This document shows positions 23,828 to 32,820 of a stretch of DNA of 64,000 bases, in pieces. The stretch is from Nocardioides euryhalodurans (GTDB taxonomy: Bacteria; Actinomycetota; Actinomycetes; Propionibacteriales; Nocardioidaceae), in assembly GCF_004564375.1 (NCBI RefSeq), contig NZ_CP038267.1, positions 3,474,501-3,538,500 on the forward strand, read 5' to 3'. Made by a program: the position numbers and the translations under genes. The notes under the pieces are model-generated. The model searched no databases. It had not been told where the DNA came from and worked only from the letters and a program-made list of their open reading frames with translations. The stretch's first letter is position 1. Every line of letters starts with the position of its first letter.

Positions 23828-25462
23828 TCACGCCCGGTCGATGGCCACCCGCAGGATCCCCTCGAAGCCCGTGCCCTCCACCTCGAAGAGCCAGTCGCCG
23901 CTGGAGGTCCGCTCGAGGTGGCGTACGGCGGCCGAGGCGGCGTCGGACTCCTGCTCGGCCGCCAGCGCGGCCAGCTGGTCGCGCGTCGGCGGCTGGCTGC
24001 CGCCGACGTACTGCTCGCCGGTGTGGAGGAAGAGCTCCGGCTCGGTGCCGGGGAACGCCTGGACGTAGTACTGCTTGCGGAAGATGACGTTGTCGGAGAA
24101 GCCCACCCCACGGGTGTCGCGCTCGGTCACCGACACGTCGAGGCGGAAGACCAGCCCGGGCGCCTTCGTGTCCGGCTTCTGGTGGCCGTCGACCCAGCCC
24201 TCCCAGATCAGCCGGTTGGCGCCGGCCCAGCCGGTGGTCGCGTCGCCCTGGTCGGCGAGCGGCTTGCTGAGCTCGGTCGCGAGGTCGGGCGGCCCGTCGG
24301 TCAGCGCCGCGTCGCGGAACGGCCCGTAGCAGTTCTCGGCCTCGCTGCTCTGGTGGAAGAGCTCGAAGTCGACGAAGCGCGGCTTGATCGTGACCCCGAG
24401 GTAGAACTCGCTGCGGCCGAACCAGTCCTGGCCGCGCTGCACCTTCGCCTCGTCCAGCCACAGCCGGATCCGGTGGGTGCCGTGGAGGAACCGCATCGTG
24501 ATCTCGTACGCCTCGCGCGAGGTCACCAGCGAGTCCTGCCCGCCGTGGCACTTGTGGACGAAGGTCCGCGGCGCGCCCGGCAGCTGGGCCGAGGCCTGCT
24601 TGACCAGCCCGTCGCTGCGGTTGGTGGCCAGCGACCCCTCGTCGAGCAGCGTGGAGACCCGGTTGAGCAGCGAGGAGCCCGCGACCCCGTAGCTCTTGTG
24701 GTTGGTGCCGACGACGGTGAGGATCCGCTCGACCGGGAACGCCTTGGCCACCTCGAGGAACCGGGTGCTGCGCGGGTCGAAGGAGCTCAGCTCGTCAGCG
24801 CCCTCCTTGGCACCGGGCAGGGCGCGCAGCAGCCAGTCCGGCAGTCGCTGGAAGGCGATGCCCCGGTGGGGCGTCCCGAGCGTGACCACCTTGTGCACCA
24901 GCTCCTGCGCCGACCCGGCCCGGTCCGCCTCCATCGCCAGCAGCGCCTCCCGGACCACCAGCCCGCCCATGCTGTGGGCGACGACGTCGACGCCGGTGAA
25001 GCTGCCCGGCTCCTGCTTCTCGAGCGCCCGCCGGATCAGGGTGATCAGCCGGACCATCTGCCGGCCGTACGTCGCCAGCGACCGCGGCGTCAGGTCGTAG
25101 TAGCGGTAGACCCAGATCGTGCCGCGCGCCGCCTCGCGGAGCACCCGCCGGGCGATGGCGGGGTCGATGACCACCCGTCCGCTCGCGTCCCCGGGGTCGA
25201 AGCCGTCGAGGTCGTCGGGGGCGCCGACGTCGTCGGCGTAGTAGCCGATCACGTTGGTGGCGTCGGTGTAGCGGTGCCGCTCGGCCTTGAGCGCCCGCAG
25301 CAGGAAGCCCTCGTAGATGTAGTTGTCGCCGCGGCGCCCGGGATAGACGGTGCCGTCGTTGTAGCCCTGGTAGGCGCTGCTCTGCTCGGCGCTCACGTCG
25401 AGCCCGCCGAAGCCGCGGACCAGGATCAGGGGTCGGGCGGCGATCTCCACGGTGTCGTTCAT
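23828..25462 (-). CDS. Alpha/beta hydrolase (lipase-like) with C-terminal accessory domain
   Basis: This 544-residue protein has a nucleophile elbow VVAHSMGGLVV with Ser164, an oxyanion region RGFGG at 16-20 and likely His in the CHGGQDSLV region near 325. Residues after about 340 form an extra beta-rich domain of unknown role (RLWLDEAKVQRGQDWFGRSE onward). There is no signal peptide, so it should be intracellular or exported by another route. It starts 22 bases after the methyltransferase stop on the same strand, which suggests one transcript. The substrate is unknown. Confidence 0.78.
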   Translation of the reverse strand: MNDTVEIAARPLILVRGFGGLDVSAEQSSAYQGYNDGTVYPGRRGDNYIYEGFLLRALKAERHRYTDATNVIGYYADDVGAPDDLDGFDPGDASGRVVIDPAIARRVLREAARGTIWVYRYYDLTPRSLATYGRQMVRLITLIRRALEKQEPGSFTGVDVVAHSMGGLVVREALLAMEADRAGSAQELVHKVVTLGTPHRGIAFQRLPDWLLRALPGAKEGADELSSFDPRSTRFLEVAKAFPVERILTVVGTNHKSYGVAGSSLLNRVSTLLDEGSLATNRSDGLVKQASAQLPGAPRTFVHKCHGGQDSLVTSREAYEITMRFLHGTHRIRLWLDEAKVQRGQDWFGRSEFYLGVTIKPRFVDFELFHQSSEAENCYGPFRDAALTDGPPDLATELSKPLADQGDATTGWAGANRLIWEGWVDGHQKPDTKAPGLVFRLDVSVTERDTRGVGFSDNVIFRKQYYVQAFPGTEPELFLHTGEQYVGGSQPPTRDQLAALAAEQESDAASAAVRHLERTSSGDWLFEVEGTGFEGILRVAIDRA

Positions 25463-25484
25463 GTCGGCTCCTTCATCGGACGGT

Positions 25485-26219
25485 TCATCGGACGGCCCGA
25501 AAGGACAGGTGCCCCATCAGGTGCGGCGACCCCACGGCGTACGCGAGCCGGCTCCAGGCGGGCGCGAACCAGCCGACCCCCTTGGGGAGGTACCAGGCGT
25601 AGCGGGCGGTGTCGTCGAAGCAGCGGAACTCCACCTCGCGGAACCCGCTCGCGCCGAGGTGGCGGGCCAGGCGGCGCATCGAGTTGAGGCGGTACTCGGT
25701 GCGGAAGTGCTCGTGGTGGTGGTGATGGCCGTCGTCGTGCCCGTGCAGCTGCTCGAGCAGCCGGTCGGCGACCCCGAGCCGCGAGAGCGCCCAGGTGGTC
25801 GCGCCGAAGTAGTGCTCGACGTTCGGGGTCAGGGCGAACAGGGTCCCGCCCGGCTTCAGGACCCGGGCGCAGGCAGTCGTGAACGCTGCGGGGTCGGCCA
25901 CGTGCTCGAGGACGTAGATCGCGATCGCCAGGTCGAAGCGCCCCTCTGCCTCGGACGCGTACTCCTCCAGCGTCGTCCGGTGCCGCTCGGCGAGCGAGCG
26001 GTTGCGCTCGATCGCTGCGTCGGGGTCCACGCCCACGACGTACGGCTCCCGTCGCAGCAGCGGTCGCAACGACCCCGACCAGTTCTCGCCGGCGCCGATG
26101 CTCAGCACGACGGACCCCGGGCGGCAGTCGGTCGCCGCCCAGCGGGCCAGGCCGCCGAGCGGGCCGCGGGGCGGGCGCACCACGACGGCGGTGGTCGTGA
26201 TCTCCGTGGTCTCCTCCAC
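25485..26219 (-). CDS. Class I SAM-dependent methyltransferase with a histidine-rich loop
   Basis: GTG at 26219 with GAGGGGG upstream gives 244 residues. SAM motif I is VVLSIGAGENWSG (about 38-50), followed by the acidic VVGVDPD (about 60-67) and motif IV FDLAIAIYVLEHV with LKPGGTLF. A loop near residues 170-185 reads HGHDDGHHHHHEH, unusually rich in histidine, which could bind a metal. It is the first gene of the minus-strand run, divergent from the MFS exporter across 165 bases. The methyl acceptor is unknown. Confidence 0.82.
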   Translation of the reverse strand: MEETTEITTTAVVVRPPRGPLGGLARWAATDCRPGSVVLSIGAGENWSGSLRPLLRREPYVVGVDPDAAIERNRSLAERHRTTLEEYASEAEGRFDLAIAIYVLEHVADPAAFTTACARVLKPGGTLFALTPNVEHYFGATTWALSRLGVADRLLEQLHGHDDGHHHHHEHFRTEYRLNSMRRLARHLGASGFREVEFRCFDDTARYAWYLPKGVGWFAPAWSRLAYAVGSPHLMGHLSFRAVR

Positions 26220-26384
26220 GGGGCACCCCCTCGACCGCTCCAACCCGGACCGCGGTCCCCATGACCCGTACCGACGATGGTCCCGCCGCGGGCGCGTCCG
26301 CGCAACGGGTCGGGAAATCCGGTGGCCCGGGGGAATCCCTGCGTGATCCGATGAGTTGTCGACGAAGGCCCGGTCTTCACCGGC

Positions 26385-27920
26385 ATGTCCACCACCTGCG
26401 AGTCCGATCCCCTGGGAGCACCCGTGCCCGAGCACAGCCCGACGTCCACCACCGAGCGCCCGGTGGAGTCGCCGTACGCCGTGCTGCGCTGGCTGGTGCT
26501 TGCGACCTTCGTGGTGATCCTCAACGAGACGATCATGGTCAACGCGATCCCGCGGCTGATGGTCGAGCTCGACGTCTCCGCGCGCAGCGCGCAGTGGCTC
26601 TCGACCGCCTTCATGCTGACGATGGCCGTGGTCATCCCCGTGACCGGCTGGTTCCTGCAGCGCGTGACCACCCGGCAGGCGTTCCGGACCGCCATGGGCG
26701 TCTTCCTCCTCGGCACCCTGGTGTCGGCGCTCGCCCCCACCTTCGGGGTGCTCGTCGCCGGACGCATCGTGCAGGCGGCCGGCACCGCCGTGATGCTGCC
26801 GCTGCTGATGACGACCCTGATGACGATCGTGCCCGTCCACGACCGCGGTCGGGTGATGGGCAACGTGTCGCTCGCGATCTCGGTCGCGCCCGCGCTCGGC
26901 CCGGCGGTGTCCGGCGTCGTGCTGCAGTTCGCCTCGTGGCGCTGGCTCTTCGGCCTGGTGCTGCCGGTCGCCGCCCTGATCACCTGGTTCTCGCTGCGCA
27001 AGCTCACCGACGTGGGGGAGACCCGCCCGGCGCGGCTGGACGTGCCCAGCGTCGTCCTGGCCGCGCTCGGCTTCGGCACGCTCGTCTACGGGCTGAGCCA
27101 GATCGGGGCCGAGAGCGGCTCGACGGTCCCGGCGCCCGCGCTGGTCGGTGCGGGCCTGGTCGTGGTCGGCATCTTCCTGCTCCGGCAGCGCCTGCTCCAG
27201 CGGCGTGACACCCCCCTGCTCGACCTGCGGGTCCTGAGCCACCGCACCTACGCCGTCGGCGTCACCGTCCAGTCCGTGTCGTTCCTGGCGATGATGGGCG
27301 CGATGATCCTGCTGCCCCTGTACCTGCAGGAGCTGCGTGGCCTGAGCCCGCTCCAGACGGGTCTGCTGGTCGCCCCCGGCGGCATCGCGATGGGCCTGCT
27401 CGGCCCCCGCGTGGGCCGCGTGTTCGACCGGGTCGGTGCCCGGCCCCTCGTCGTCCCCGGAGCGATCGGGGTCGTCGCGGGGCTGGCCGTGCTGAGCAGG
27501 GTCGGCGAGACCACGCCGTACGCCCTGGTGCTGGGCGCGCACGTGCTGCTGATGGTGAGCCTGGCCGCGCTGTTCACGCCGGTCTTCACCCTCAGCCTCG
27601 GTGCCCTGCCACCGCACCTCTACTCCCACGGCTCGTCCTTCCTCGGCACCACCCAGCAGGTCTCCGCCGCGATCGGCACCGCCGTCTCGGTGACCGTGCT
27701 GTCGTCGCGCACCAACGCCCTGCTCGACGCGGGCGCTGCTCCGAGCGCGGCCTTCGTCGGGGGCGTCCAGTGGGCCTTCGGGGCCGCGGCCCTGATCTCC
27801 GTGGTCGTGGTCGGCCTCGTGCTGCTCCTCCCGGCGCGGGCGCCGAGCGAGGACGAGGACGCCGCCGGCGGGGGCGACGAGACCCTCGAGGTGTCGGAGG
27901 GCGACCCCACCCTGGCGTGA
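26385..27920 (+). CDS. MFS drug:proton antiporter, DHA2 type
   Basis: This 511-residue protein has about 14 hydrophobic segments beginning at residue 34 (LRWLVLATFVVILNETIMVNA). It carries the antiporter motif VAPALGPAVSGVV around 170 and the first-loop QWLSTAFMLTMA. This layout fits EmrB/QacA-like exporters that expel lipophilic drugs using the proton gradient. The cytoplasmic tail (PSEDEDAAGGGDE) is acidic. No regulator is adjacent on its strand. Confidence 0.88.
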   Translation: MSTTCESDPLGAPVPEHSPTSTTERPVESPYAVLRWLVLATFVVILNETIMVNAIPRLMVELDVSARSAQWLSTAFMLTMAVVIPVTGWFLQRVTTRQAFRTAMGVFLLGTLVSALAPTFGVLVAGRIVQAAGTAVMLPLLMTTLMTIVPVHDRGRVMGNVSLAISVAPALGPAVSGVVLQFASWRWLFGLVLPVAALITWFSLRKLTDVGETRPARLDVPSVVLAALGFGTLVYGLSQIGAESGSTVPAPALVGAGLVVVGIFLLRQRLLQRRDTPLLDLRVLSHRTYAVGVTVQSVSFLAMMGAMILLPLYLQELRGLSPLQTGLLVAPGGIAMGLLGPRVGRVFDRVGARPLVVPGAIGVVAGLAVLSRVGETTPYALVLGAHVLLMVSLAALFTPVFTLSLGALPPHLYSHGSSFLGTTQQVSAAIGTAVSVTVLSSRTNALLDAGAAPSAAFVGGVQWAFGAAALISVVVVGLVLLLPARAPSEDEDAAGGGDETLEVSEGDPTLA

Positions 27921-27989
27921 AACCTCGCGCCGATCCGGACCCGGCGCTACCCTCGAGGGACTCCTCCGCCCCCCGATAGGAGCCCCCCG

Positions 27990-28445
27990 TTGCGTACCCT
28001 CACGTCCCGGACCGTCCTCGCGTCGGTCCTGCTCGCCCTCCTCGTGTCGCTGGTGCCCGCCTCCGCGCAGGCCCAGACGCCCGGCCGCTACCAGGACCAG
28101 GCGCGGAGCTCGACCAACGCCAAGCGCGTCGACCACGACCACGCCCGGCTCCGCAAGAGCGTCTGCGTGCAGCGTTTCGCGCGCCGGCAGGCGACCCGGA
28201 TGGCCAACCAGGAGCGGATGTTCCACCAGGACCTCGGCCGCGTCATGAACCGGTGCAACCTCACGATGGCCGGCGAGAACGTGGCCTACGGCTACGCCAC
28301 CGGTCGCGCCGTGGTCCGCGGCTGGATGAACTCGCCCGGCCACCGCGCCAACATCCTCGAGCCGCGCTTCCGCCTGCTGGGGATGGCGGCCCGCCGCAGC
28401 GACGACGGCCAGTGGTACGCCGCGCAGGTGTTCGGCCGCCGCTGA
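27990..28445 (+). CDS. Secreted CAP/SCP-domain protein
   Basis: TTG at 27990 follows GATAGGAG. The 151-residue product has a signal peptide with an Ala-x-Ala site near 27-29 (VPASAQAQ). The CAP core shows [10 protein letters not shown] and [16 protein letters not shown], the family's two most conserved stretches. Cys59 and Cys88 may form a disulphide. Bacterial CAP proteins are extracellular, with roles from cell-wall binding to unknown. It sits 70 bases before prfB. Confidence 0.85.
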   Translation: MRTLTSRTVLASVLLALLVSLVPASAQAQTPGRYQDQARSSTNAKRVDHDHARLRKSVCVQRFARRQATRMANQERMFHQDLGRVMNRCNLTMAGENVAYGYATGRAVVRGWMNSPGHRANILEPRFRLLGMAARRSDDGQWYAAQVFGRR

Positions 28446-28501
28446 GCCCGGCGCCCGCGGCGCTCCACCCCGCCGATGGGGCGACCCATCCGCCCCGACG
28501 G

Positions 28502-28507
28502 TAGCCT
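28502..28507 (+). promoter_or_regulatory. Candidate leaderless -10 box of prfB
   Basis: TAGCCT lies 8 bases before the GTG at 28516 and there is no ribosome binding site. The pattern matches leaderless transcripts common in actinobacteria; no clear -35 box is seen. Confidence 0.45.
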
Positions 28508-28515
28508 TGCTCCTC

Positions 28516-29637
28516 GTGGCAGGCCCCGACTACGACTCCGAGATCAAGCAGCTCCAGGCGACGATGAAGACCATCGGCCAGGTGCTCGACCTCGACGCCA
28601 TGCGCGCCGAGATCGCCGACCTCGGTGAGCAGGTCGCCGCACCCGACCTCTGGGACGACCAGGACAACGCGACCCGCGTGACGGGCCGGCTCTCGCTGCT
28701 CCAGGGCGAGCTCGACCGCTTCACCGCCCTCCACGGCCGGATCGAGGACCTCGAGCTCATGGTGGAGCTCGGTCGCGAGGAGAACGACGAGGAGACCCTG
28801 GTCGACGCCGAGCGTGAGCTCGGCAAGATCAAGAAGGCGGTCGAGAGCCTCGAGATCCGGACCCTGCTCAGCGGCGAGTACGACGCCCGCGAGGCGCTCG
28901 TGACGATCCGCTCCGGGGCCGGCGGCGTCGACGCGGCCGACTTCGCCGAGATGCTGATGCGGATGTACACGCGCTGGGCCGAGCAGCACAAGTACTCCGT
29001 CGAGGTCTTCGACACCTCCTACGCCGAGGAGGCCGGCCTCAAGTCGGCCACCTTCGCGATCCACGCGCCGTACGCCTACGGCACGCTCAGCGTCGAGGCC
29101 GGGACCCACCGGCTGGTGCGGATCAGCCCCTTCGACAACCAGGGTCGCCGGCAGACGAGCTTCGCCGCTGTCGAGGTGGTGCCGGTGCTCGAGCAGACCG
29201 ACGAGATCGAGGTCCCCGACGAGGACGTCCGCGTCGACGTCTACCGCTCGGGTGGCCCGGGCGGCCAGTCGGTCAACACCACCGACTCCGCCGTCCGGCT
29301 GACCCACATCCCGACCGGGGTCGTGGTGAGCTGCCAGAACGAGAAGTCGCAGCTCCAGAACAAGGCCAGCGCCATGGTGGTGCTCAAGGCCAAGCTCCTG
29401 GCGCTGAAGAAGGCCGAGGAGGAGGCGCAGCTCAAGGAGCTCAAGGGCGACGTGCAGGCGTCGTGGGGCGACCAGATGCGCAACTACGTCCTCAACCCGT
29501 ACCAGATCGTCAAGGACCTGCGGACCGGCTACGAGTCCGGCAACCCGGCCTCGGTCTTCGACGGCGAGATCGACGACTTCCTCGAGGCCGGCATCCGCTG
29601 GCGCCGGGGCGCCGACAAGGCCGCCGCCGACGCCTGA
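28516..29637 (+). CDS. prfB: Peptide chain release factor 2
   Basis: The 373-residue RF2 reads UAA and UGA and releases the finished peptide. The codon-recognition tripeptide SPF is in [11 protein letters not shown], and the peptidyl-hydrolysis motif GGQ is in [11 protein letters not shown]. The frame is continuous from GTG 28516, so the programmed +1 frameshift of many prfB genes is absent, as is usual in high-GC actinobacteria. In related genomes ftsE often follows prfB directly; here about 6.9 kb of catabolic genes lie between them. Confidence 0.97.
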   Translation: MAGPDYDSEIKQLQATMKTIGQVLDLDAMRAEIADLGEQVAAPDLWDDQDNATRVTGRLSLLQGELDRFTALHGRIEDLELMVELGREENDEETLVDAERELGKIKKAVESLEIRTLLSGEYDAREALVTIRSGAGGVDAADFAEMLMRMYTRWAEQHKYSVEVFDTSYAEEAGLKSATFAIHAPYAYGTLSVEAGTHRLVRISPFDNQGRRQTSFAAVEVVPVLEQTDEIEVPDEDVRVDVYRSGGPGGQSVNTTDSAVRLTHIPTGVVVSCQNEKSQLQNKASAMVVLKAKLLALKKAEEEAQLKELKGDVQASWGDQMRNYVLNPYQIVKDLRTGYESGNPASVFDGEIDDFLEAGIRWRRGADKAAADA

Positions 29638-29644
29638 GTGCGGT

Positions 29645-29956
29645 TCAGTCCACCAGCTCGAGCCCGAGCAGGTGGTGGCTGAGGGTCTTGCCGTGACCGT
29701 CCAGCACGGTGGATCCCGTCACGCCTCCCTCGAGCACCCCTGACAGCACCAGGACGAGGGCGGGCAGGCCGGGCAGCTCCCGGCGTACGACCCCGGACGC
29801 CGGGAGGTCACCGAAGTGTGCTGCCACGCGGTCCGGGGTCAGGTGCGTGAGCAGGGTCGCGTAGGCGTCCCCGTCGCGCGGCAGCACCGCCAGGATGAGC
29901 GTGTCGCCCTTGTCCCCGGCCCGCACGTCGGCCAGGTCGTCCACCACCGTGCTCAC
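29645..29956 (-). CDS. AtuA C-terminal-like ferredoxin-fold protein
   Basis: The 103-residue protein has ADVRAGDKGDTLILAVLPRDG, the hallmark of the small domain that accompanies DUF1446/AtuA proteins. It starts at GTG 29956, directly abutting the AtuA-like gene, and the two probably form one complex. In many bacteria this domain is fused to AtuA. Its biochemical role is unknown. The gene is convergent with prfB. Confidence 0.8.
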   Translation of the reverse strand: MSTVVDDLADVRAGDKGDTLILAVLPRDGDAYATLLTHLTPDRVAAHFGDLPASGVVRRELPGLPALVLVLSGVLEGGVTGSTVLDGHGKTLSHHLLGLELVD

Positions 29957-31282
29957 TCAGACCACCTCCACTCGCGGGGTCACGGCGACCCTGGGCATCA
30001 GGCACGACCGGATGGAGACCAGCTCGTGGTGCGTGCTCCGGGCGCCACCGCCCCCTGCCGGGCCATTCGTGTAGAGGGACTCGACCTCCCACCCCACCGC
30101 GTGGGCCGCCTCCTCGCGAGGGGTGTGGGCGGACACCCGGAGCCGGACCTCCGGCGCGTCGCGGGCGAGTGCCCAGCCGCGGAAGGCGGCTCCCGCGCCG
30201 ATCAGCTCCACCGTCACCGTGTCCTCCTGCAGCCCGTGGACCGTGACGAGCCGTTCCCGGACGACCTCGGCCGCGAGCTCGGCCCTGGCCACCGCCCTGG
30301 GCCCCGCATAGCTGATCTGGCCCTCGCCGAGCCACCCGTCGCGGAAGCCGACGGTGACCTTGAGCTGCTCGGGTCGGGGAGTGCCCGCACCTCCGGAGAG
30401 GGCCACCCGGTCCGGACCCGCGCTGACCAGCTGCGCGGCCGAGAAGTCGGCGGTGACGTCGGGAGTGAGGTAGGCGCCGGGGTCGCCGACCTCGTAGAGC
30501 AGCTGGGCGGCGCAGGTCCGGGGGTCCAGGCGGCCGCCGCTCGTCGTCGTCTTGCCGAGGACGGCGCTGCCGTCCGGGTCGACGTCGGCGAAGGGGAAGC
30601 CGAGGCGAGCCAGCCCGGGGACCGGCTGGGTGACGGGGTCGGCGAAGTAGCCTCCCGTGAGCTGGCCGGCGCACTCGAGCAGGTGCCCGACCATCGTCCC
30701 GGCGCCGAGGCGGTCCCACTCGTCGGCGGCCCAGCCGTGGGCGTGGACGAGCGGAGCCACGTAGAGCGAGGGGTCGGCGACGCGACCCGCGACGACGACG
30801 TCGGCGCCCGTCTCGAGCGCCTCCACGATCACGTCGGACCCGAGGTAGGCGTTGGCGGAGATCAGCTCGGCCGTCTCGGAGGAGAGGGGACGACCGGTCT
30901 CCCACAGAACCGGGTCGAGGTCACGTACGACCTCGAGCACGTCGTCCCCGGTCACCACCGCGATCCTGCTGGGGACGCCCGCCCGGTCGGCGATCCTGCG
31001 GGCCAGCTCGCCGCCGGCCACCGGGTTGGCCGCACCGGAGTTGGTGATGATCGTGGTGCCCTTCTCGTGTGCGGTCGGGAGCACCGCACTCAGCCGTCGC
31101 CCGAGCAGTGGGTCGTGACCGGTCGCGGGGTCTGCCATGCGGCGGGCGTGCCCGGCGGCGACGGTGCGCTCGCCGAGGCACTCGAAGACCAGGTGGTCGA
31201 GGTCGCCGTGGGTCACCAGGTCCACGGCCGGGTCGATCCGGTCGCCGGCGAAGCCGGCCCCGGCCCCGAGCCGGACGCTCAC
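29957..31282 (-). CDS. AtuA-like (DUF1446) protein
   Basis: GTG at 31282 overlaps the transporter stop (GTGA) and gives 441 residues. TIITNSGAANPVAGGELARRI and VIVEALETGADVVVAGRVADP are characteristic of the AtuA/DUF1446 family, first linked to acyclic terpene use in Pseudomonas. The exact reaction is not established. With the CitMHS transporter, the small partner and a divergent LysR gene it looks like an uptake and breakdown unit for a small organic acid, which is inference from context. Confidence 0.83.
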   Translation of the reverse strand: MSVRLGAGAGFAGDRIDPAVDLVTHGDLDHLVFECLGERTVAAGHARRMADPATGHDPLLGRRLSAVLPTAHEKGTTIITNSGAANPVAGGELARRIADRAGVPSRIAVVTGDDVLEVVRDLDPVLWETGRPLSSETAELISANAYLGSDVIVEALETGADVVVAGRVADPSLYVAPLVHAHGWAADEWDRLGAGTMVGHLLECAGQLTGGYFADPVTQPVPGLARLGFPFADVDPDGSAVLGKTTTSGGRLDPRTCAAQLLYEVGDPGAYLTPDVTADFSAAQLVSAGPDRVALSGGAGTPRPEQLKVTVGFRDGWLGEGQISYAGPRAVARAELAAEVVRERLVTVHGLQEDTVTVELIGAGAAFRGWALARDAPEVRLRVSAHTPREEAAHAVGWEVESLYTNGPAGGGGARSTHHELVSIRSCLMPRVAVTPRVEVV

Positions 31283-32718
31283 GCCCACAGCGGCACCGCG
31301 CCGGTGACGACGGCGGCCGCCAGCATGACGAGGCTGACCAGCCAGGCCCACCCGATCAGGTGGCGGATGTGGCGGCCGATGTCCACCCCGCCGAGGCCGA
31401 CGAGGAGGAAGAACGATCCGGTGAGCGGGCTGATCGGGAAGCCGACGGTCTCCTCGCCGAGGAGCGAGGCCTGCGCGATGTCCACGCCGGAGACCCCGAA
31501 CTGCTCGCCGATGCCGATGAGGACCGGCAGCACTCCGAAGTAGTAGGCGTCCGGGCCGAAGACCAGGCTCAGCGGGACTCCCAGGACGCCGGCGAGCAGC
31601 GGCAGGGCCGGGGCTGCCTGACCGGGGAGGGCCGAGACAGCGGTGTCGGCCATCGCCTCGATCATGCCGCTCCCCTCGAGGATCCCGAGGAAGACGCCGG
31701 CCGCCAGCAGCGTCGTGGCCATCAGCATCGCTCCCTTGGAGTGGGCCTCGATCCGCCGCGTCTGCTCGGCGAGACCGGGGTAGTTGACGACGAGGGCGAT
31801 GACGACGCCGACGAGGAAGACGACCTCGGGGAGGGCGATCCCGGCCACGAGCACGGCGATCACGGCCACGGTCAGCGCAACGTTGAACCAGAACAGGCGC
31901 GGTCGACGGAGCTCGGCCTGCACGTCGTCAGGTGCGCCCGCCGGCTCCAGCGGCGCGGGCTCGACGGCGCGTCCAGCGGCCCGGGACCTCGGCTCCTCGT
32001 CGGAGGCCGACGCTGCCGCGCCGGTCGTGACCGTCACCTCGCGCCGCGCGACCGTGTCGTCGCTCTGCTCCGCGGTCGTCCCGTCGTCCTGACGGCCGAC
32101 GGCGGAGAGCCGCCGGTCCTCGGAGCGCCCCAGGTGCCAGGCCACGAGGACCACGCAGACCATCCCGACCACCTGGGCGGGGATCAGGGGAGTCCACAGC
32201 TCGTTCACCCCGACGCCGGTGGTGGTGGCGGCACGGGCCGTGGGGCCGCCCCAGGGCAGGAGGTTCATGACGCCGGCCCCGAGTCCGACACAGGTCGTCA
32301 GCACCAGGCGGCTCATGCCGAGCCGGTCGAAGATCGGCAGCATCGCCGGGATGGTGATCAGGAACGTCGTCGCTCCGGCGCCGTCGAGATGGGCCGCCAT
32401 CGCGAGCAGCACGGTGCCGATGCAGACCGTCACGGGCGCGTTGCCCGCGAAGCGCACGATCCGCGTGATGATGGGATCGAACATGCCCGCGTCCCGCATC
32501 AGGCCGAAGTAGACGATCGCGAAGACGAACATGGTCGCGGTCCCGACCACGCCACCCAGGCCCGCCGTGACGAGCTCGCCGATCTCCGCAGGTCCGAAGC
32601 CGGCGATCAGGGCGCCCACGATCGGGACGCCGGCGAGGGCCACGACGGCGGCGACCCGGTTGGTGAGCAAGAGGGTCAGGATGACGGCGACGGTGAGGTA
32701 GCCGATGAGTGACAGCAT
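31279..32718 (-). CDS. CitMHS family metal-citrate/organic acid transporter
   Basis: This 479-residue membrane protein has about 12 hydrophobic segments. It shows the family features of a DGAGATTFLITIPAM half near 115-130 and a matching GPDAYYFGVLPVL segment in the second half. A long hydrophilic linker (about 205-280, rich in Ser, Arg and Glu) splits the halves. CitM-type carriers take up metal-citrate complexes with protons. The substrate here may be another hydroxy-acid. It heads the AtuA-like operon and is divergent from the LysR gene. Confidence 0.85.
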   Translation of the reverse strand: MLSLIGYLTVAVILTLLLTNRVAAVVALAGVPIVGALIAGFGPAEIGELVTAGLGGVVGTATMFVFAIVYFGLMRDAGMFDPIITRIVRFAGNAPVTVCIGTVLLAMAAHLDGAGATTFLITIPAMLPIFDRLGMSRLVLTTCVGLGAGVMNLLPWGGPTARAATTTGVGVNELWTPLIPAQVVGMVCVVLVAWHLGRSEDRRLSAVGRQDDGTTAEQSDDTVARREVTVTTGAAASASDEEPRSRAAGRAVEPAPLEPAGAPDDVQAELRRPRLFWFNVALTVAVIAVLVAGIALPEVVFLVGVVIALVVNYPGLAEQTRRIEAHSKGAMLMATTLLAAGVFLGILEGSGMIEAMADTAVSALPGQAAPALPLLAGVLGVPLSLVFGPDAYYFGVLPVLIGIGEQFGVSGVDIAQASLLGEETVGFPISPLTGSFFLLVGLGGVDIGRHIRHLIGWAWLVSLVMLAAAVVTGAVPLWA

Positions 32719-32793
32719 GACGGCCTTTCAGGAGGGACGGCTCGACCGAGTGTGACTGCCCTCACTCGAGCACGTCCAACATTGATCTGACAT

Positions 32794-32820
32794 ATATTGA
32801 TGTGCTGTGAGCATCAATAT
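32794..32820. promoter_or_regulatory. Palindromic operator at the LysR start, with TATATT -10 box
   Basis: ATATTGATG (32794-32802) and CATCAATAT (32812-32820) are perfect inverted repeats around a 9-base spacer. TATATT at 32793-32798 lies 8 bases before the GTG at 32807, so the site overlaps both promoter and start codon. An extra half-site ATTGATC is at 32781-32787. The layout suits autorepression and control of the divergent CitMHS operon. Confidence 0.7.

Noticed and set aside
28507..29637. Programmed frameshift in prfB
   Set aside because: The reading frame is continuous from the GTG to the stop, with no internal early TGA.
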